Positions 1 through 9,357 of a stretch of 64,000 nt of DNA are shown here, one piece after another. Each line of letters begins with the position of its first letter. Position 1 is the first letter of the stretch. Location of the stretch: positions 40,859 to 104,858 of the IMG/VR virus record IMGVR_UViG_3300037189_014399; one strand, written 5' to 3'. The DNA is from a virus. Under the pieces are notes generated by a model. The model had not been told where the DNA came from. It did no database searches and saw nothing but the letters and a program-made list of their open reading frames with translations. The position numbers were made by a program, and so were the translations under genes.

Positions 1-620
1 GGAACAAAGCCATCAAGGTGCAGGTTAATGGCTGTTTGTAATGCAAGCACAGACTTACCTGTCTTTGGTGGAGCAATGATAGTTACAAGCTGACCTGGTT
101 GCAGACCACCGGTTGCAAGATCAATAGTTTTAAATCCTGTAGGCATTCCAATAAGACCATCTGGACGCAGCTTAATATTTGTATATTGCTCCCAGCGTTC
201 TTCGGTAGTCTTTGTAAGATCTACGTCGTGGCTTTCACTTCCACCAGTCTGACTGATCTTGTGTAAGCCGGCGCTAAGTATTGTTATAGCCGAGGTGTGA
301 TCCCCGGCAGCAATTGAAGATCCTGCTTCTTGAACCGTATCGATAATGCTTTGACGATTACGATATTCAATAAGTTGATCTAATAAATACTTTACCGAGT
401 CGTCAACCTTCAACAACCTAAAGGTTGGGAAGTTATCTAAGACGGTGACTGCTGTAGGTACTTCGCTGTACTTTACATAGTGCTCACGGATAAATTTCCA
501 TACAGCTCTATTTTCTTCAACAAAGAACCAGTCATCTTGTACGCCACGTTCTAGTAGGTACCCGATGCTGCGGTCACGGACGGCCTTAGATATAAGCCGG
601 AGTTCGTTATCAGCTGCCAC
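1..620 (-). CDS. dnaB: Replicative DNA helicase, DnaB-like (3' end outside window)
   Basis: Ring helicase that unwinds phage DNA at the fork. 206 residues of the N-terminal part are visible; the rest lies beyond the left edge. The start is a GTG placed directly after the stop of the upstream gene (TAAGTG). The first ~130 residues form a helical region like the DnaB N-terminal domain. The RecA-type domain then begins with a GxPTG-like stretch (IGMPTGF, about 157-163) and a Walker A loop, APPKTGKS, at 183-190. Walker B and the arginine finger are not in the window. The upstream genes are a helicase loader and a replication initiator, which supports a replicative role. A RecA-like recombinase or DnaB paralogue is less likely. 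Confidence 0.85.
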   Translation of the reverse strand, partial: MAADNELRLISKAVRDRSIGYLLERGVQDDWFFVEENRAVWKFIREHYVKYSEVPTAVTVLDNFPTFRLLKVDDSVKYLLDQLIEYRNRQSIIDTVQEAGSSIAAGDHTSAITILSAGLHKISQTGGSESHDVDLTKTTEERWEQYTNIKLRPDGLIGMPTGFKTIDLATGGLQPGQLVTIIAPPKTGKSVLALQTAINLHLDGFV

Positions 621-1025
621 TTATACCCTCTCAAATTCTAGATACCAATGTCCATACGAAAGCGCTCTATCGGGAATGTCTACTACATTTTTAACTTCCG
701 GTCTATATGGAAGTTGCGATGCAAAGTCAGACGCTGTCCGGTATGCGGTAGAGTAGTTAAACGGATTAGTACCTGAGTTGTCAAGATCTTCCATGACATC
801 TCTCATATCCTTTTTTGTATATCCGAATCCAACTAACTCTAGTGTGAAGCCATGCTTGTGTGCAAAGTTCCACAACCTTCCTAGGGCCATTTGATTGTAT
901 TCAATTTCCTCTGTTGCTTGCAGTATGCCGAGGAAGCGCTTTCCTGATGGACGGCGTGTAAGAATGCAGTCCAAAGAAACCACTACTCTGAGTGGTAACT
1001 CGTTTGAAATATCGCCCCCCTTCAT
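621..1025 (-). CDS. Conserved phage protein of unknown function, between SWIM protein and helicase
   Basis: 134 residues, mixed alpha/beta, no cysteine pair, signal peptide or membrane segment. The first part has beta-type stretches (RVVVSLDCILTRR, about 12-24). A strongly predicted helix around EIEYNQMALGRLWNFAHKHG (41-60) follows, then a charged segment YTKKDMRDVMEDLD. I do not recognise the family. It sits in the replication operon, four bases after the stop of the SWIM-finger gene and immediately before the helicase start, so it is probably co-transcribed and co-translated with the helicase. A role in replication is inference from position only. Confidence 0.7.
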   Translation of the reverse strand: MKGGDISNELPLRVVVSLDCILTRRPSGKRFLGILQATEEIEYNQMALGRLWNFAHKHGFTLELVGFGYTKKDMRDVMEDLDNSGTNPFNYSTAYRTASDFASQLPYRPEVKNVVDIPDRALSYGHWYLEFERV

Positions 1026-1028
1026 TTC

Positions 1029-1316
1029 TTATGGCAGTGTTTCTACTTTGCCCCAACGAATGAGTAACTTACGGAATGCATCATGAGAATGCTTAGCTTC
1101 TTCAATAGCTTCCTTTGGTGCATACTTTGAGATCTCTACAGGAAAGATTCCATCCTTTAGAGATTGTGAACACCACTCAGTGTGCTTGCACTTGGAACGA
1201 GCCTTAAACCCCTTGCAAGAGCAGCGTAGTTCTTTAGCAGTAGACGCTTCTACTTCATCGACTCCGTCGTCTGACAAGAAGAACTTAATCGTTTTCCATT
1301 CCACAGTTAAACTCAT
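1029..1316 (-). CDS. SWIM-type zinc-finger protein
   Basis: 95 residues. The visible motif is C32-x-C34-x8-C43-x-H45, which is the CxCxnCxH signature of the SWIM zinc finger, known to bind DNA or protein partners. A helical C-terminus (KEAIEEAKHSHDAFRKLLIRWG) follows. The start overlaps the end of the helicase loader gene by 4 bases (ATGA), so the two are translationally coupled. Standing alone, without the helicase or transposase domain that often accompanies SWIM fingers, it may act as a small accessory DNA-binding subunit of the replisome; that is inference. Confidence 0.75.
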   Translation of the reverse strand: MSLTVEWKTIKFFLSDDGVDEVEASTAKELRCSCKGFKARSKCKHTEWCSQSLKDGIFPVEISKYAPKEAIEEAKHSHDAFRKLLIRWGKVETLP

Positions 1317-1993
1317 TTCCTTCTATCCCCCTCCATAGAAATTACCTGATACGTTGTAAAAGCTTCGTGTAGGAAACTATACATAGATTCCCCATAAACT
1401 TCACCCCAGCTTTCGATGGGAACGTTAGTGGTAATAATTGTAGGCAAGCCGTAATTAAAGCGGGTGCGAAGCAAAGCATCAAATTGATTCTCAGCCCACC
1501 CTGAGGCTGTCCTGTATTCTTTGCCAAGATCATCTAGAATTAGAAGCTTTACATTTTCTGATTTAGATTCTCCGTAGATTGCTGTTAGCAACTCTCGTTC
1601 ATCCTCATTACCTTCATCCCATTGACGCTTCTCCATACGAAGAAGCTTTGGATAGTCTGTAAAGTAAACAGGACGATCAGCAATATGTTGCTTATCCCAA
1701 ATCTCTCTAGGAGCTTTTAGGATCAATGCTTGAGCAATAGCGCAAGCCAGTGTTGTTTTACCGTGACCAGGTCTGCCAACAAAGAGCAAACCCTTTCCAC
1801 AGTTTTCTTTGTCGTTACTTGAAATAACCTTACCTGCAAGTACGTCATCGATCCAAAGCTGTACAAGTTCGTTCATACGTTGCTTGTACGGCTTTAGATC
1901 AGACAACTCAACACCAACGTGCTTTGCAGGAAGCGATGAAGATTTAATCTGTGACTTAAGACTGTAAGGTCTTAGTTCGTTTATATCAAACAT
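1313..1993 (-). CDS. AAA+ helicase loader, DnaC/IstB-like
   Basis: 226 residues. ATP-dependent loader that places the DnaB-type ring helicase on DNA. Walker A is GRPGHGKTT at 73-81, Walker B is LLILDDLGKE at 150-159, and a sensor-1 strand TIITTNVP lies at about 185-192. This is the layout of DnaC/DnaI/IstB ATPases, at the usual length of ~230-260 residues. The N-terminal 60 residues would carry the helicase-binding part. It overlaps the small upstream gene by 8 bases and lies two genes before the helicase, matching a phage loader-helicase arrangement. An IstB transposition ATPase is unlikely because no transposase is nearby. Confidence 0.88.
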   Translation of the reverse strand: MFDINELRPYSLKSQIKSSSLPAKHVGVELSDLKPYKQRMNELVQLWIDDVLAGKVISSNDKENCGKGLLFVGRPGHGKTTLACAIAQALILKAPREIWDKQHIADRPVYFTDYPKLLRMEKRQWDEGNEDERELLTAIYGESKSENVKLLILDDLGKEYRTASGWAENQFDALLRTRFNYGLPTIITTNVPIESWGEVYGESMYSFLHEAFTTYQVISMEGDRRK

Positions 1994-2138
1994 CTTTCTT
2001 CCTAACTATGTCCACTGCCCATTGAAGTCCTTTGGTTACTGCACGATTTAAATCGTCTTCATGTGGTTCCATTACTGCCAAGATCTCTGCTGCGATTTTC
2101 TCACGCAGGGTATCTTCGCATTTGCAATTCTCGCCCAT
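1986..2138 (-). CDS. Small 50-residue acidic protein of the replication operon
   Basis: A 50-residue reading frame starting at ATG 2138. Its ATG shares one base with the stop of the initiator gene (TGATG), a GGAGGTGA Shine-Dalgarno lies just upstream, and its end overlaps the loader start by 8 bases. The protein begins MGENCKCEDTLREKIAAEIL, so it has a CxC pair and a predicted amphipathic helix. Tight coupling on both sides is the main evidence that it is real. The function is unknown; an adaptor between initiator and loader is possible but not shown. Confidence 0.65.
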   Translation of the reverse strand: MGENCKCEDTLREKIAAEILAVMEPHEDDLNRAVTKGLQWAVDIVRKKDV

Positions 2139-3100
2139 CACTCACCTCCTAACGCTTTCAACATCTCATTCTGCTTACGAAGTAATGACTCTGTCAAATA
2201 CTGATCTTCTTCAACGGCAACTGCATTGACCTTTGCATGGACGGTTGGGTAGAACTTAAAGAACCGAACCATCAGTGATTGACCAAAGCCGGCCTCACGG
2301 ATCAAGCGTGGGTCGTTAAAGAACATCCGTATGGCTTTAAGGACTCCAAGGTGGCTTCCGCCGTCCCGAACCATCTTGTTGATATAAGTTGCCAGGCGAG
2401 CGCCGTTAACCTGTCCTGGGACCCCTGGAGCCTTTATACGGAGCAAGTCATAGAACTCTGCTACCAGGTCTGCGGTTTTCCAGTCTTCCTCAGGTCGATC
2501 TGAACGCTCGGCGGATTTAGGTACTGCCTCAAACTTTGTGTACTTAAGCTGACGCAGTTTCTTCTTGTCTTCAACGTTGCCTATAGAACCTGGCGCTGTG
2601 TCATCGATCTGACCACGCTTTGGTTCTGACTTCTGTTCCTCAAATGGCCAAGCCATCTCAACCTCCTCAGAAATATCTTCACCGACTTCTGGTAAAGACC
2701 TCATCGGGCGAAGCCCGTGAGGAACATTAGAAGTACGTAGTACTTCTAATGTATTAACGCTACTAGCTATAGCTAAGCTATTATCTATAGCGGTACTACT
2801 GATTGTAACAAGGGGTTCACCGACCGTCGGTTCTTCGATAGTCGGTGGAATGAAATTAAGCGAATCCTCGCCAAATAAAAGCTGCGTTCCAAAGCGACCA
2901 TGCTTGGTCTGGTAGCGCATAGCTTTGATGTAACCGGCTTGCTTCAACTCAGACATGCCGTTTGTAATAGCTGTACGGCCTTCAGGAAGGAAGCCGACGA
3001 GTTCATCGACTGTTAGTACCCGACCCATATGAACGCACAGCAAATAAATAAATCTAGCCTTTGATGTCAAGGCGTGATCTGTGTAGATTTCCTTTTTCAT
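2138..3100 (-). CDS. Replication initiator / winged-helix DNA-binding protein
   Basis: 320 residues. The N-terminal ~75 residues read as a winged helix-turn-helix: a helical start (LTSKARFIYLLCVHMG), a VDELVGFLPEGRTAITNGMS helix-turn-helix (about 31-50), then a wing. A long low-complexity acidic linker follows (about 85-205), then a helical C-terminal domain around AEFYDLLRIKAPG to AIRMFFNDP that resembles the helicase-recruiting end of phage initiators of the DnaD/replisome-organiser type. It is first in the operon with the loader and helicase. The class is supported by domain order and position; the exact family is not certain. Confidence 0.65.
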   Translation of the reverse strand: MKKEIYTDHALTSKARFIYLLCVHMGRVLTVDELVGFLPEGRTAITNGMSELKQAGYIKAMRYQTKHGRFGTQLLFGEDSLNFIPPTIEEPTVGEPLVTISSTAIDNSLAIASSVNTLEVLRTSNVPHGLRPMRSLPEVGEDISEEVEMAWPFEEQKSEPKRGQIDDTAPGSIGNVEDKKKLRQLKYTKFEAVPKSAERSDRPEEDWKTADLVAEFYDLLRIKAPGVPGQVNGARLATYINKMVRDGGSHLGVLKAIRMFFNDPRLIREAGFGQSLMVRFFKFYPTVHAKVNAVAVEEDQYLTESLLRKQNEMLKALGGE

Positions 3101-3117
3101 TTGCCCTCCGGTTTAAG

Positions 3118-3393
3118 TTATCTTGGTGCGACCCTCTCAGGGAGTTTGCGAAACTCTCTGGTTGAGACACCGGTAAAAGTTTGCTCTACAAACATGGACA
3201 ATGTCAAGCCGACAAAGGTTGAAGCGAGTATCGAAAAAACCGACTCTCGGTTAAACGGTTCCATAACCAGGCAAGCTACCATAGAAAAGATCAAAGATAC
3301 AAGTCCACGGAATTTGCCCAGTGAAACCAAAAGACCCTCTACAGCCGTTAAGACGCAGGCGGTAGAGAGTCCAGCAATTAATACTAGGTTCAT
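3118..3393 (-). CDS. Small membrane protein, holin candidate
   Basis: 91 residues with three hydrophobic segments at about 2-26, 30-46 and 52-70, followed by a positively charged tail (STREFRKLPERVAPR). Size, three-span layout and charged C-terminus fit a class I holin, which would form membrane holes at lysis. It lies between the last tail gene and the replication genes. No endolysin is adjacent; the nearest dedicated lytic enzyme gene in the window is at 55.2 kb on the other strand. Membrane protein is certain from the sequence, holin is inference. Confidence 0.6.
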   Translation of the reverse strand: MNLVLIAGLSTACVLTAVEGLLVSLGKFRGLVSLIFSMVACLVMEPFNRESVFSILASTFVGLTLSMFVEQTFTGVSTREFRKLPERVAPR

Positions 3394-3399
3394 AGTTTC

Positions 3400-6300
3400 C
3401 TACTGTTCTAGAAGCGTCCTATCAATGTAGAACGTATTCGGGGTAGATGGGGTGTCAGGCGTAAAGGATACCGTCATATCAGCGTAGCTTGTCTGTAGAC
3501 CGTACACCTCAGGCTGACGGGTAATAACACGTAGATAGTACCAAATGTTTGGCTGGGTGATGTGGATCGTTTCAGTCTTAGTTAATACCAAAGTCTGAGT
3601 AATCGTATAGAACTTGACAGTCAGGGTGTAGGTGCCGTACCCTGTTGCATCTGGGGCCTTAAGCACCACAGATCCAACTACTCCTCGGTTTGTATAAAGC
3701 TCACCCAAACTTGACGTTAGACCAAACGTTCCTGTACCCTGTACAACGCAGTATGCCTGTCCGTGGCTACAAAGATCATTAAATAACGATCCCTTAGATA
3801 CAGTTCTGTAAAGCTTTGCAGCATTGTTCGGTGTCCAACCTACCAAGCTCTTTTCAAATGATGGTGACTTAATAAGATTGTTAATGCCGTACTCGGTATA
3901 TACATCTAGGCTTGCAGCGTTACCACGGTTAAATGCCCAGCTAGAACCAAGAGGCATGTGATCTTTTACGTTCTCTCCTAAACGGAATTGTTTTAAAGAG
4001 AGGTTGTTCCAGTTGTTACTGACACCACCGTGCACGCTAGGTTCTCTTGTTGCATAATAGAACTTACCTTGTGATCCTAAGCTAGGAACTGTAAAGGTAG
4101 TTGCATCCTGTGGGTTAATAAACTTAGAAGTAAACTTTCCAAACTCTACCTGTACACCGTCAACATAGAAGGTTGATACAGTACTCGAGATGGATAAAGT
4201 AAAGGTTGTCTCTCCAGCCCATGGAATTCTTTGTAGGGACATGCGTGTCCAAGTGTTTGCATTGTTAGCATCAATACTAATTGTTGCTGTATCTACGTGA
4301 TCTCCTGAGGTTGCTTTAAGGGTGTAGTCTCCAGCAGCTCCATATATATAAGCAGAGCAAACGTAATCTTCACTTTGTGATCCCTCATCAAGCGCAGCAT
4401 ATGGGGCGTACACAGTTGTATTTAAGAATGCTGTAGCACCTGTTTTAACTACCTTACCTGAATGGGTTCCAAATTTTGCCTGCTCATTAGAGCGGGTTAA
4501 GGTACATCCAGTGGTTGACCAGTCATTAGTGTTAGTAATAAATGATGGGTTATTAATATAATTAAATCTATTACGGGTTTCCCATACACACTCATCAGGA
4601 TTAAAGTAATGCTCGTGTACTGGATCCATCAACATAGGAGATCCAGAACCACTGAAGGTTTCAATTACTGCAGGATCTTCATAGGTTGCTTTAGGGGTAT
4701 TAGTTAAAATTGCATTGTTAATATAAAACGTATCTCCAGCAGTAGCCCCCACAATATAGATAGATGCCTTAGCTAATGGCTGTGGGGAGTCAACAGTTTT
4801 TTCTGGTGAGAGTAGGGTGACAGAGATAGGGGACGCTGTAGAAGTTAGGGCTACCGGATCGCTATCAATTAACTGGTTAGCATTAAGATAGTAAGGAACG
4901 CCATTTACATCTAACTGTAGTTGGTTCTGATCGGTGTCGTTTTGAGGAGAAGAGTATTCTAATCTTACCTTTGCAGAAATGTTTTGTGCAGAAGCAACGT
5001 CTACCTGGAAAGTATATGTCTTTGATGCATCGGCAGCAACCCACTCTGTGATCACTCCAAAGTCCCCATTTGCAGCAGCGGTTACTTTTAAAGCTGTTGT
5101 ATTAAAATAACTATAGAAGCTAACCACACCATCAACCTTGGTTGATAGGGGGGATGTCAATGTAAGGATTGCACTTTGATTGCTGTTTTGAAGATCAAAG
5201 CTATCAATAGTATGTGCAGTCCCATTAATGTATACGGTTGTAAACCCTGAGATATCAATGTAGTTAATAGGAGCGTAACCACTATACTGATTATTAAGAA
5301 GGAGTTGAGTAGAGCCAGATTCTCCATACCCATAGGTATCTACTTCAATGTCTTTTCTTAAGATGCCCTGTATAGGGTTGTGATCTTGTTCAAGAATTGC
5401 GTTGTAAGCAACCCACCCAGCAATTCCATCTTCAAATGTAGGGTTAGGTACGTTGTTGTTTTGTTCACCCTCAATAACGATAGTAGATCTTCTAGGGTCT
5501 TGATACTCAAGTGATATAGCTTCACCTTCAGTAACTTGACACATATCAAAAAGAATACGATCATTTGTACTTTGAGGTATTACTGTTAAAGTAAATAAAA
5601 CGTAGCTTGCTCCAATTGGAACTTCAGCACCTCGTCTACTTACCCCACCAGAAGTAAATTCAGTCCAAGAAGTTGTAGTTGTGTGCACATCGGAGGTGCT
5701 GTCATTTCCTAAGTGAGTACCTGTTTTATCATAAAAACTTGTAGTAACAGCAATAGTTGCTGGGCTATCTAAGTGTTTAATCCAGCCACTAAATAGCATG
5801 TATTCATACTTCTCTACCGGAATACCGTACTTAAGAGCATTAAGCTTTGTTGCAGGTGCTTGATCGTTAGGGTAGGTAGGCAAGGTTAGAACAGCTGATG
5901 CTTCGGTTACTGTAAGTAATCCGTAGCCTTTTGTTCTAGGTGGATAGTCAATATCAACAAAGTTTGGAACTGGTGCAGTCTGCTGGGTTCCAACATCCGT
6001 AGATGAAGTAGAGTACTGTTTACTTACAAAAGTACCACCCGTTACTGTCCAGTGTCCTACGTTCTCTTCAAATGAAGCGTCATTGTAATCAAGCATTCTA
6101 TTAATGCCTGGTTTAATAACGGTATCCCAGTGAGTTAAAGCAGTGGTTAGTGACTGGATCTGAACTCCGGTTCCCTTTTCTCCAAGGGAACGAAGAGCTC
6201 CCTTATATAAAGAGCGGTGATATAGATCACCTAGAGATGGCTCATAGGTAAAACCAAAGTCAATAATCTGTTGGGTCAAGATCTTTGTTGGGATGTAACG

Positions 6301-6855
6301 ACTTTGACTAACGTTTTCAATAAGTCCTGCCTCAGCTCTAAACTTATCGTATTGAAAAGCAAAAGCAGATAGAATGCTATTTAAGAATCCTGTTTCAGGT
6401 TCTCCGGTCGCATCTCCATATCCGTCATATTCATTTAACCAAGCAGAAGGTAACCACTTCTCAATTTTAGTCAGTGTGTCCGTATCGCCAACAAGCGTGT
6501 CATATCCGGCCCCACAAAGAATCCAATCGCGTCCATTGAACACCCATAAAGAATAGTGAACTTCAAACCCGTAGTTAATATCAACATCATAGTAAGAGCT
6601 TTTAAAATTATTAAAGGTTCCACCATCTAGAATAATTCCATCGTCTGGTCTATCTGGAATTCCTGAATAGCTTTTAATTAACTTCCAGTGTGTAATAGTT
6701 CTATCTTGTGGGTCTCCTGTAACCGCTTTCCACTTAATAACAACGCGACCATAGTCGTAGGACCACACCGTAAGGTCAGCGTTATAGAAGGCACCTACGT
6801 TGAGAATCTCACCGTATTTTTCTGTGCCGTACAGAAAGAGATTATACTTTGCCAT
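3400..6855 (-). CDS. Large tail protein: P2 gpI-like N-terminus with carbohydrate-binding-like modules
   Basis: 1151 residues. The N-terminal ~100 residues form a beta-rich domain. Residues ~130-245 (from KIEKWLPSAWLNEYD through a long helical stretch to the KGTGVQIQSL region) resemble the tail protein I / baseplate-wedge family that sits after protein J. The rest is a chain of beta-sandwich modules, each opening with an N-P-S/T-F pattern such as NPTFEDGIAGW, NPSFITNTNDW and SPSFEKSLVGW. This pattern is typical of carbohydrate-binding-like domains on tail fibres and adsorption proteins. It follows gp25, J and a small protein in the baseplate operon, so it probably links the wedge to a receptor-binding part. 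Confidence 0.75.
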   Translation of the reverse strand: MAKYNLFLYGTEKYGEILNVGAFYNADLTVWSYDYGRVVIKWKAVTGDPQDRTITHWKLIKSYSGIPDRPDDGIILDGGTFNNFKSSYYDVDINYGFEVHYSLWVFNGRDWILCGAGYDTLVGDTDTLTKIEKWLPSAWLNEYDGYGDATGEPETGFLNSILSAFAFQYDKFRAEAGLIENVSQSRYIPTKILTQQIIDFGFTYEPSLGDLYHRSLYKGALRSLGEKGTGVQIQSLTTALTHWDTVIKPGINRMLDYNDASFEENVGHWTVTGGTFVSKQYSTSSTDVGTQQTAPVPNFVDIDYPPRTKGYGLLTVTEASAVLTLPTYPNDQAPATKLNALKYGIPVEKYEYMLFSGWIKHLDSPATIAVTTSFYDKTGTHLGNDSTSDVHTTTTSWTEFTSGGVSRRGAEVPIGASYVLFTLTVIPQSTNDRILFDMCQVTEGEAISLEYQDPRRSTIVIEGEQNNNVPNPTFEDGIAGWVAYNAILEQDHNPIQGILRKDIEVDTYGYGESGSTQLLLNNQYSGYAPINYIDISGFTTVYINGTAHTIDSFDLQNSNQSAILTLTSPLSTKVDGVVSFYSYFNTTALKVTAAANGDFGVITEWVAADASKTYTFQVDVASAQNISAKVRLEYSSPQNDTDQNQLQLDVNGVPYYLNANQLIDSDPVALTSTASPISVTLLSPEKTVDSPQPLAKASIYIVGATAGDTFYINNAILTNTPKATYEDPAVIETFSGSGSPMLMDPVHEHYFNPDECVWETRNRFNYINNPSFITNTNDWSTTGCTLTRSNEQAKFGTHSGKVVKTGATAFLNTTVYAPYAALDEGSQSEDYVCSAYIYGAAGDYTLKATSGDHVDTATISIDANNANTWTRMSLQRIPWAGETTFTLSISSTVSTFYVDGVQVEFGKFTSKFINPQDATTFTVPSLGSQGKFYYATREPSVHGGVSNNWNNLSLKQFRLGENVKDHMPLGSSWAFNRGNAASLDVYTEYGINNLIKSPSFEKSLVGWTPNNAAKLYRTVSKGSLFNDLCSHGQAYCVVQGTGTFGLTSSLGELYTNRGVVGSVVLKAPDATGYGTYTLTVKFYTITQTLVLTKTETIHITQPNIWYYLRVITRQPEVYGLQTSYADMTVSFTPDTPSTPNTFYIDRTLLEQ

Positions 6856-6863
6856 TTAATTAA

Positions 6864-7418
6864 TTACATTCCCGCCAGCATGAATGGATCAAATGGATTG
6901 GCGTTTGCTGCTGCAGTCAAAGTTGCAATTGCAGCTGTAAGGGCGTTGTACTCAGTACTGTTCACATAGACAACGTTGTTAGGTCCTACTTTAGGATTGC
7001 CGGCACCATCTACTGCAAAGCCCAATGTATTTGTATAATCATAGGTTTCAAGTAAGTTGGTTCCATTAGTAGCAAGAATGTTCTTTGCCTTAATAGCAAC
7101 TGAGTTAGCTACCGTTACTGTATCGCCTGACTTCTTAAAGTATGGGCTGTTACCGGTAGTAACACCATTAACAAGGCCTGCCTCAATATTGTTAATGCGA
7201 TCAGATAGAGATGGCCAAGCCGTTCCACGCTGTACGAATGATCCAGACCAGTTAGAGGTAAGCATGCCAGCCTGAGGACTACTGGTTCCATTGAGGTAGT
7301 ACTCAATGTTATAGACCTCAGTCTGAAGAGAGTTAACGTCGTCAGCGTTTACTGTGTCCTGAAGGTTTACCTTAGGAACGAAGGTGCGTACGTTAATCGG
7401 AAAGTATTGTGATGGCAT
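6864..7418 (-). CDS. Baseplate-associated structural protein, unknown family
   Basis: 184 residues. The N-terminus (about 1-50) contains predicted helix VNADDVNSLQTEVYNIEYYL, then a Gly/Asn/Ser-rich beta segment and an Ala-rich C-terminal helix (TAAIATLTAAANANP). It lies between protein J and the large gpI-like protein, in a position often taken by a fibre-attachment or wedge protein. I recognise no family; virion location is inferred from context. Confidence 0.6.
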   Translation of the reverse strand: MPSQYFPINVRTFVPKVNLQDTVNADDVNSLQTEVYNIEYYLNGTSSPQAGMLTSNWSGSFVQRGTAWPSLSDRINNIEAGLVNGVTTGNSPYFKKSGDTVTVANSVAIKAKNILATNGTNLLETYDYTNTLGFAVDGAGNPKVGPNNVVYVNSTEYNALTAAIATLTAAANANPFDPFMLAGM

Positions 7419-7431
7419 TTATTCCTCTTTC

Positions 7432-8964
7432 TTAGCTGTGCCCACCGGTTGGATTGATAGTTAGTGCGCTCGCAGTCATGTAAGGTACTTGATCTGGATT
7501 TAAAGTAAGTGTAGCTAAACCACCGGCATTGTCGGCATTTAACGCAGTAAGATCTACAGAGAGCACACCTTCAATAGATGAGATAGCAGTAATAACTGAA
7601 GAGATAGTTACAATTCTTTGGAAAGTATTGTTGTCATAGGAGAATAGTCCTGTTGCACTTAACAACGCTTTCTTAATGTTAATTACAACAGTAGATTGTT
7701 TATAGGCGCCATCAATAAGAATATTTGCTGTGGCGTAAATAGGAACATAGGTAGGAGGAGATACGGTAACAGTTGTTCCAATTAAAGATGGAGCTGTAAG
7801 AGCGGTCGTAACAGCAAGGGAGATATCATTCCAAGCGCCAGTAGCAATACCTGAAACAATACCTGGAGTATATGTTCCATCATCTTGTGGTTGAACGTAT
7901 ACAGTAACTGAAGTCCAGCTGCCAGCTACGGCATTTGCCTTACCCACACCAGGAACTTGCTTAGCAAGGTTTACATAGTCATCAAGGGTTACAGCTCTGT
8001 TTCGTGTGTTTACAGATGCTTTAATCTTGCTACGAAGTTTAGTAAGATCGTCTGCATCTGCACCACCAAAAGCAGCGTATGAGTTTGTTACAGACAAGGA
8101 ACCTACAGCTGCTGGGTCTGGGTTTCCTGGAATAAAGGTAACTTCAGAGATAGAACCAGCAGTAATATTTCCAGATATACCTGAGCTTGTTTTATAGACA
8201 GCACCAACTAGCTGTCCGGTTGGTGGGATTAAACCATTTGTTCCATCACCAAATATAACGTTAGTGGATCCATCATCGTTTAACTTTGTAGTAAACACGT
8301 GATCTTGTGGGCCGTATTCAATTAAAGAAGATACATATTGCCATGGAGCAAAAGCAACGCCTTGACCAATATAGACCTTTAAAGATCCGGTTACAAGATT
8401 CGTATCAAAGATATAAAAAGATTGGTTAGATGAACCGTCAGTTGTTCCAAGGCTAATTGGAATTGGTAGGTGATAGGTAGGATCAATAAGGTCAGGTCGA
8501 TCCGTATTAACTGTCTTGCCTTCTACCGCGGTAACGGACTGAGTATCTCCAGCAGCAAGCTGGCTTAATAACTGTGTTGTCTCAAAGAATACTTCACGGT
8601 ATGGACCATATACAAGGGGAGCCATAACCTGTGTTCCAATAGGAAGGTCTATAGGAGAGGTACCGTTATTAGTAAAAGCCACTGTAACGGCTGCTGGCTT
8701 TGGGCCAGATGGGTTATATCCGTATAGCTCAGCAAAGTTAAGAAGGGTTGTGGTTTTTACAGCGGTACTGATTGCCGTCTCATTTGCTGCTCTATCAATG
8801 TAGTAGTTAACGACATCGCCCATATAGGCAAACGCCTCTACAAGAACATTACCCAGATCATTGTAATCTGTAGGGTCCCAGTTAAGGCCTGTTCGTGCAT
8901 TGATCAGCTTAATCAGATCCGTTTTAAGGGAGTTAAAGTCCCTAGAGGTGTAATCTATTTGCAT
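7432..8964 (-). CDS. Baseplate wedge protein J (T4 gp6-like)
   Basis: About 510 residues. The N-terminus (IDYTSRDFNSLKTDLIKLI, then a helical stretch with DPTDYNDLGNVLVEAFAYM) is the signature of baseplate J-like proteins. The middle (VTNSYAAFGGADADDLTKLRS to NTRNRAVTLDDY) matches the family core, where the 'GG.D.ES...R' and 'R.VT..DY' blocks occur. The protein forms the baseplate wedge ring that triggers sheath contraction. Two ATGs stand at the start; the second (8964) has GGAG six bases upstream, so it is preferred. It follows gp25 directly, the usual order in contractile tails. Confidence 0.93.
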   Translation of the reverse strand: MQIDYTSRDFNSLKTDLIKLINARTGLNWDPTDYNDLGNVLVEAFAYMGDVVNYYIDRAANETAISTAVKTTTLLNFAELYGYNPSGPKPAAVTVAFTNNGTSPIDLPIGTQVMAPLVYGPYREVFFETTQLLSQLAAGDTQSVTAVEGKTVNTDRPDLIDPTYHLPIPISLGTTDGSSNQSFYIFDTNLVTGSLKVYIGQGVAFAPWQYVSSLIEYGPQDHVFTTKLNDDGSTNVIFGDGTNGLIPPTGQLVGAVYKTSSGISGNITAGSISEVTFIPGNPDPAAVGSLSVTNSYAAFGGADADDLTKLRSKIKASVNTRNRAVTLDDYVNLAKQVPGVGKANAVAGSWTSVTVYVQPQDDGTYTPGIVSGIATGAWNDISLAVTTALTAPSLIGTTVTVSPPTYVPIYATANILIDGAYKQSTVVINIKKALLSATGLFSYDNNTFQRIVTISSVITAISSIEGVLSVDLTALNADNAGGLATLTLNPDQVPYMTASALTINPTGGHS

Positions 8965-8967
8965 CAT

Positions 8968-9357
8968 TTACTCCGCTGTAATAGTTCCGTTAGCTCTAAA
9001 CACTGCTGTTCTAATTACGGTCTGCACCACAGTTCCATTAGGAATTTGTATAGAAACGTCTAGTGTGGCTTTTCCATCCCTATCAAAGATAGCTGAGGAT
9101 ACCCGGATTAATTTTACATCAGGCATCCACCGTTTAACGGCTGTATTTACAGCAGCTTCTACGGACTGTTGAATACGGCCTTCGTTTTCAAATAAGGCAG
9201 TACCAAAGTCAGTCCCATACTCTGGATACATTGGACGTTGACCAATATGTGTAGATAGTAAAGTTACCAAGCGATCAAGGTAAATTGAACCTAGATCTTC
9301 AGTAGCAGAGATAACCCCATACTTATCTAGTGTCAGTGGGTACTTTATAGATTTCAT
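8968..9357 (-). CDS. Baseplate wedge protein, gp25/GPW family
   Basis: About 129 residues. It carries the gp25/lysozyme-fold core: an L-x-TxxGxRPMYPEYGTDF block, where the RP-(M)-P-E-(Y/F)-G motif seeds sheath polymerisation, followed by the helix EGRIQQSVEAAVNTAVKRW and two beta strands. gp25 bridges the baseplate to the first sheath ring. An in-frame ATG exists 15 bases upstream (9372), but the ATG at 9357 overlaps the previous stop (ATGA) and has GGAG five bases upstream, so it is preferred. Neighbours are the spike protein and J. Confidence 0.92.
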   Translation of the reverse strand: MKSIKYPLTLDKYGVISATEDLGSIYLDRLVTLLSTHIGQRPMYPEYGTDFGTALFENEGRIQQSVEAAVNTAVKRWMPDVKLIRVSSAIFDRDGKATLDVSIQIPNGTVVQTVIRTAVFRANGTITAE

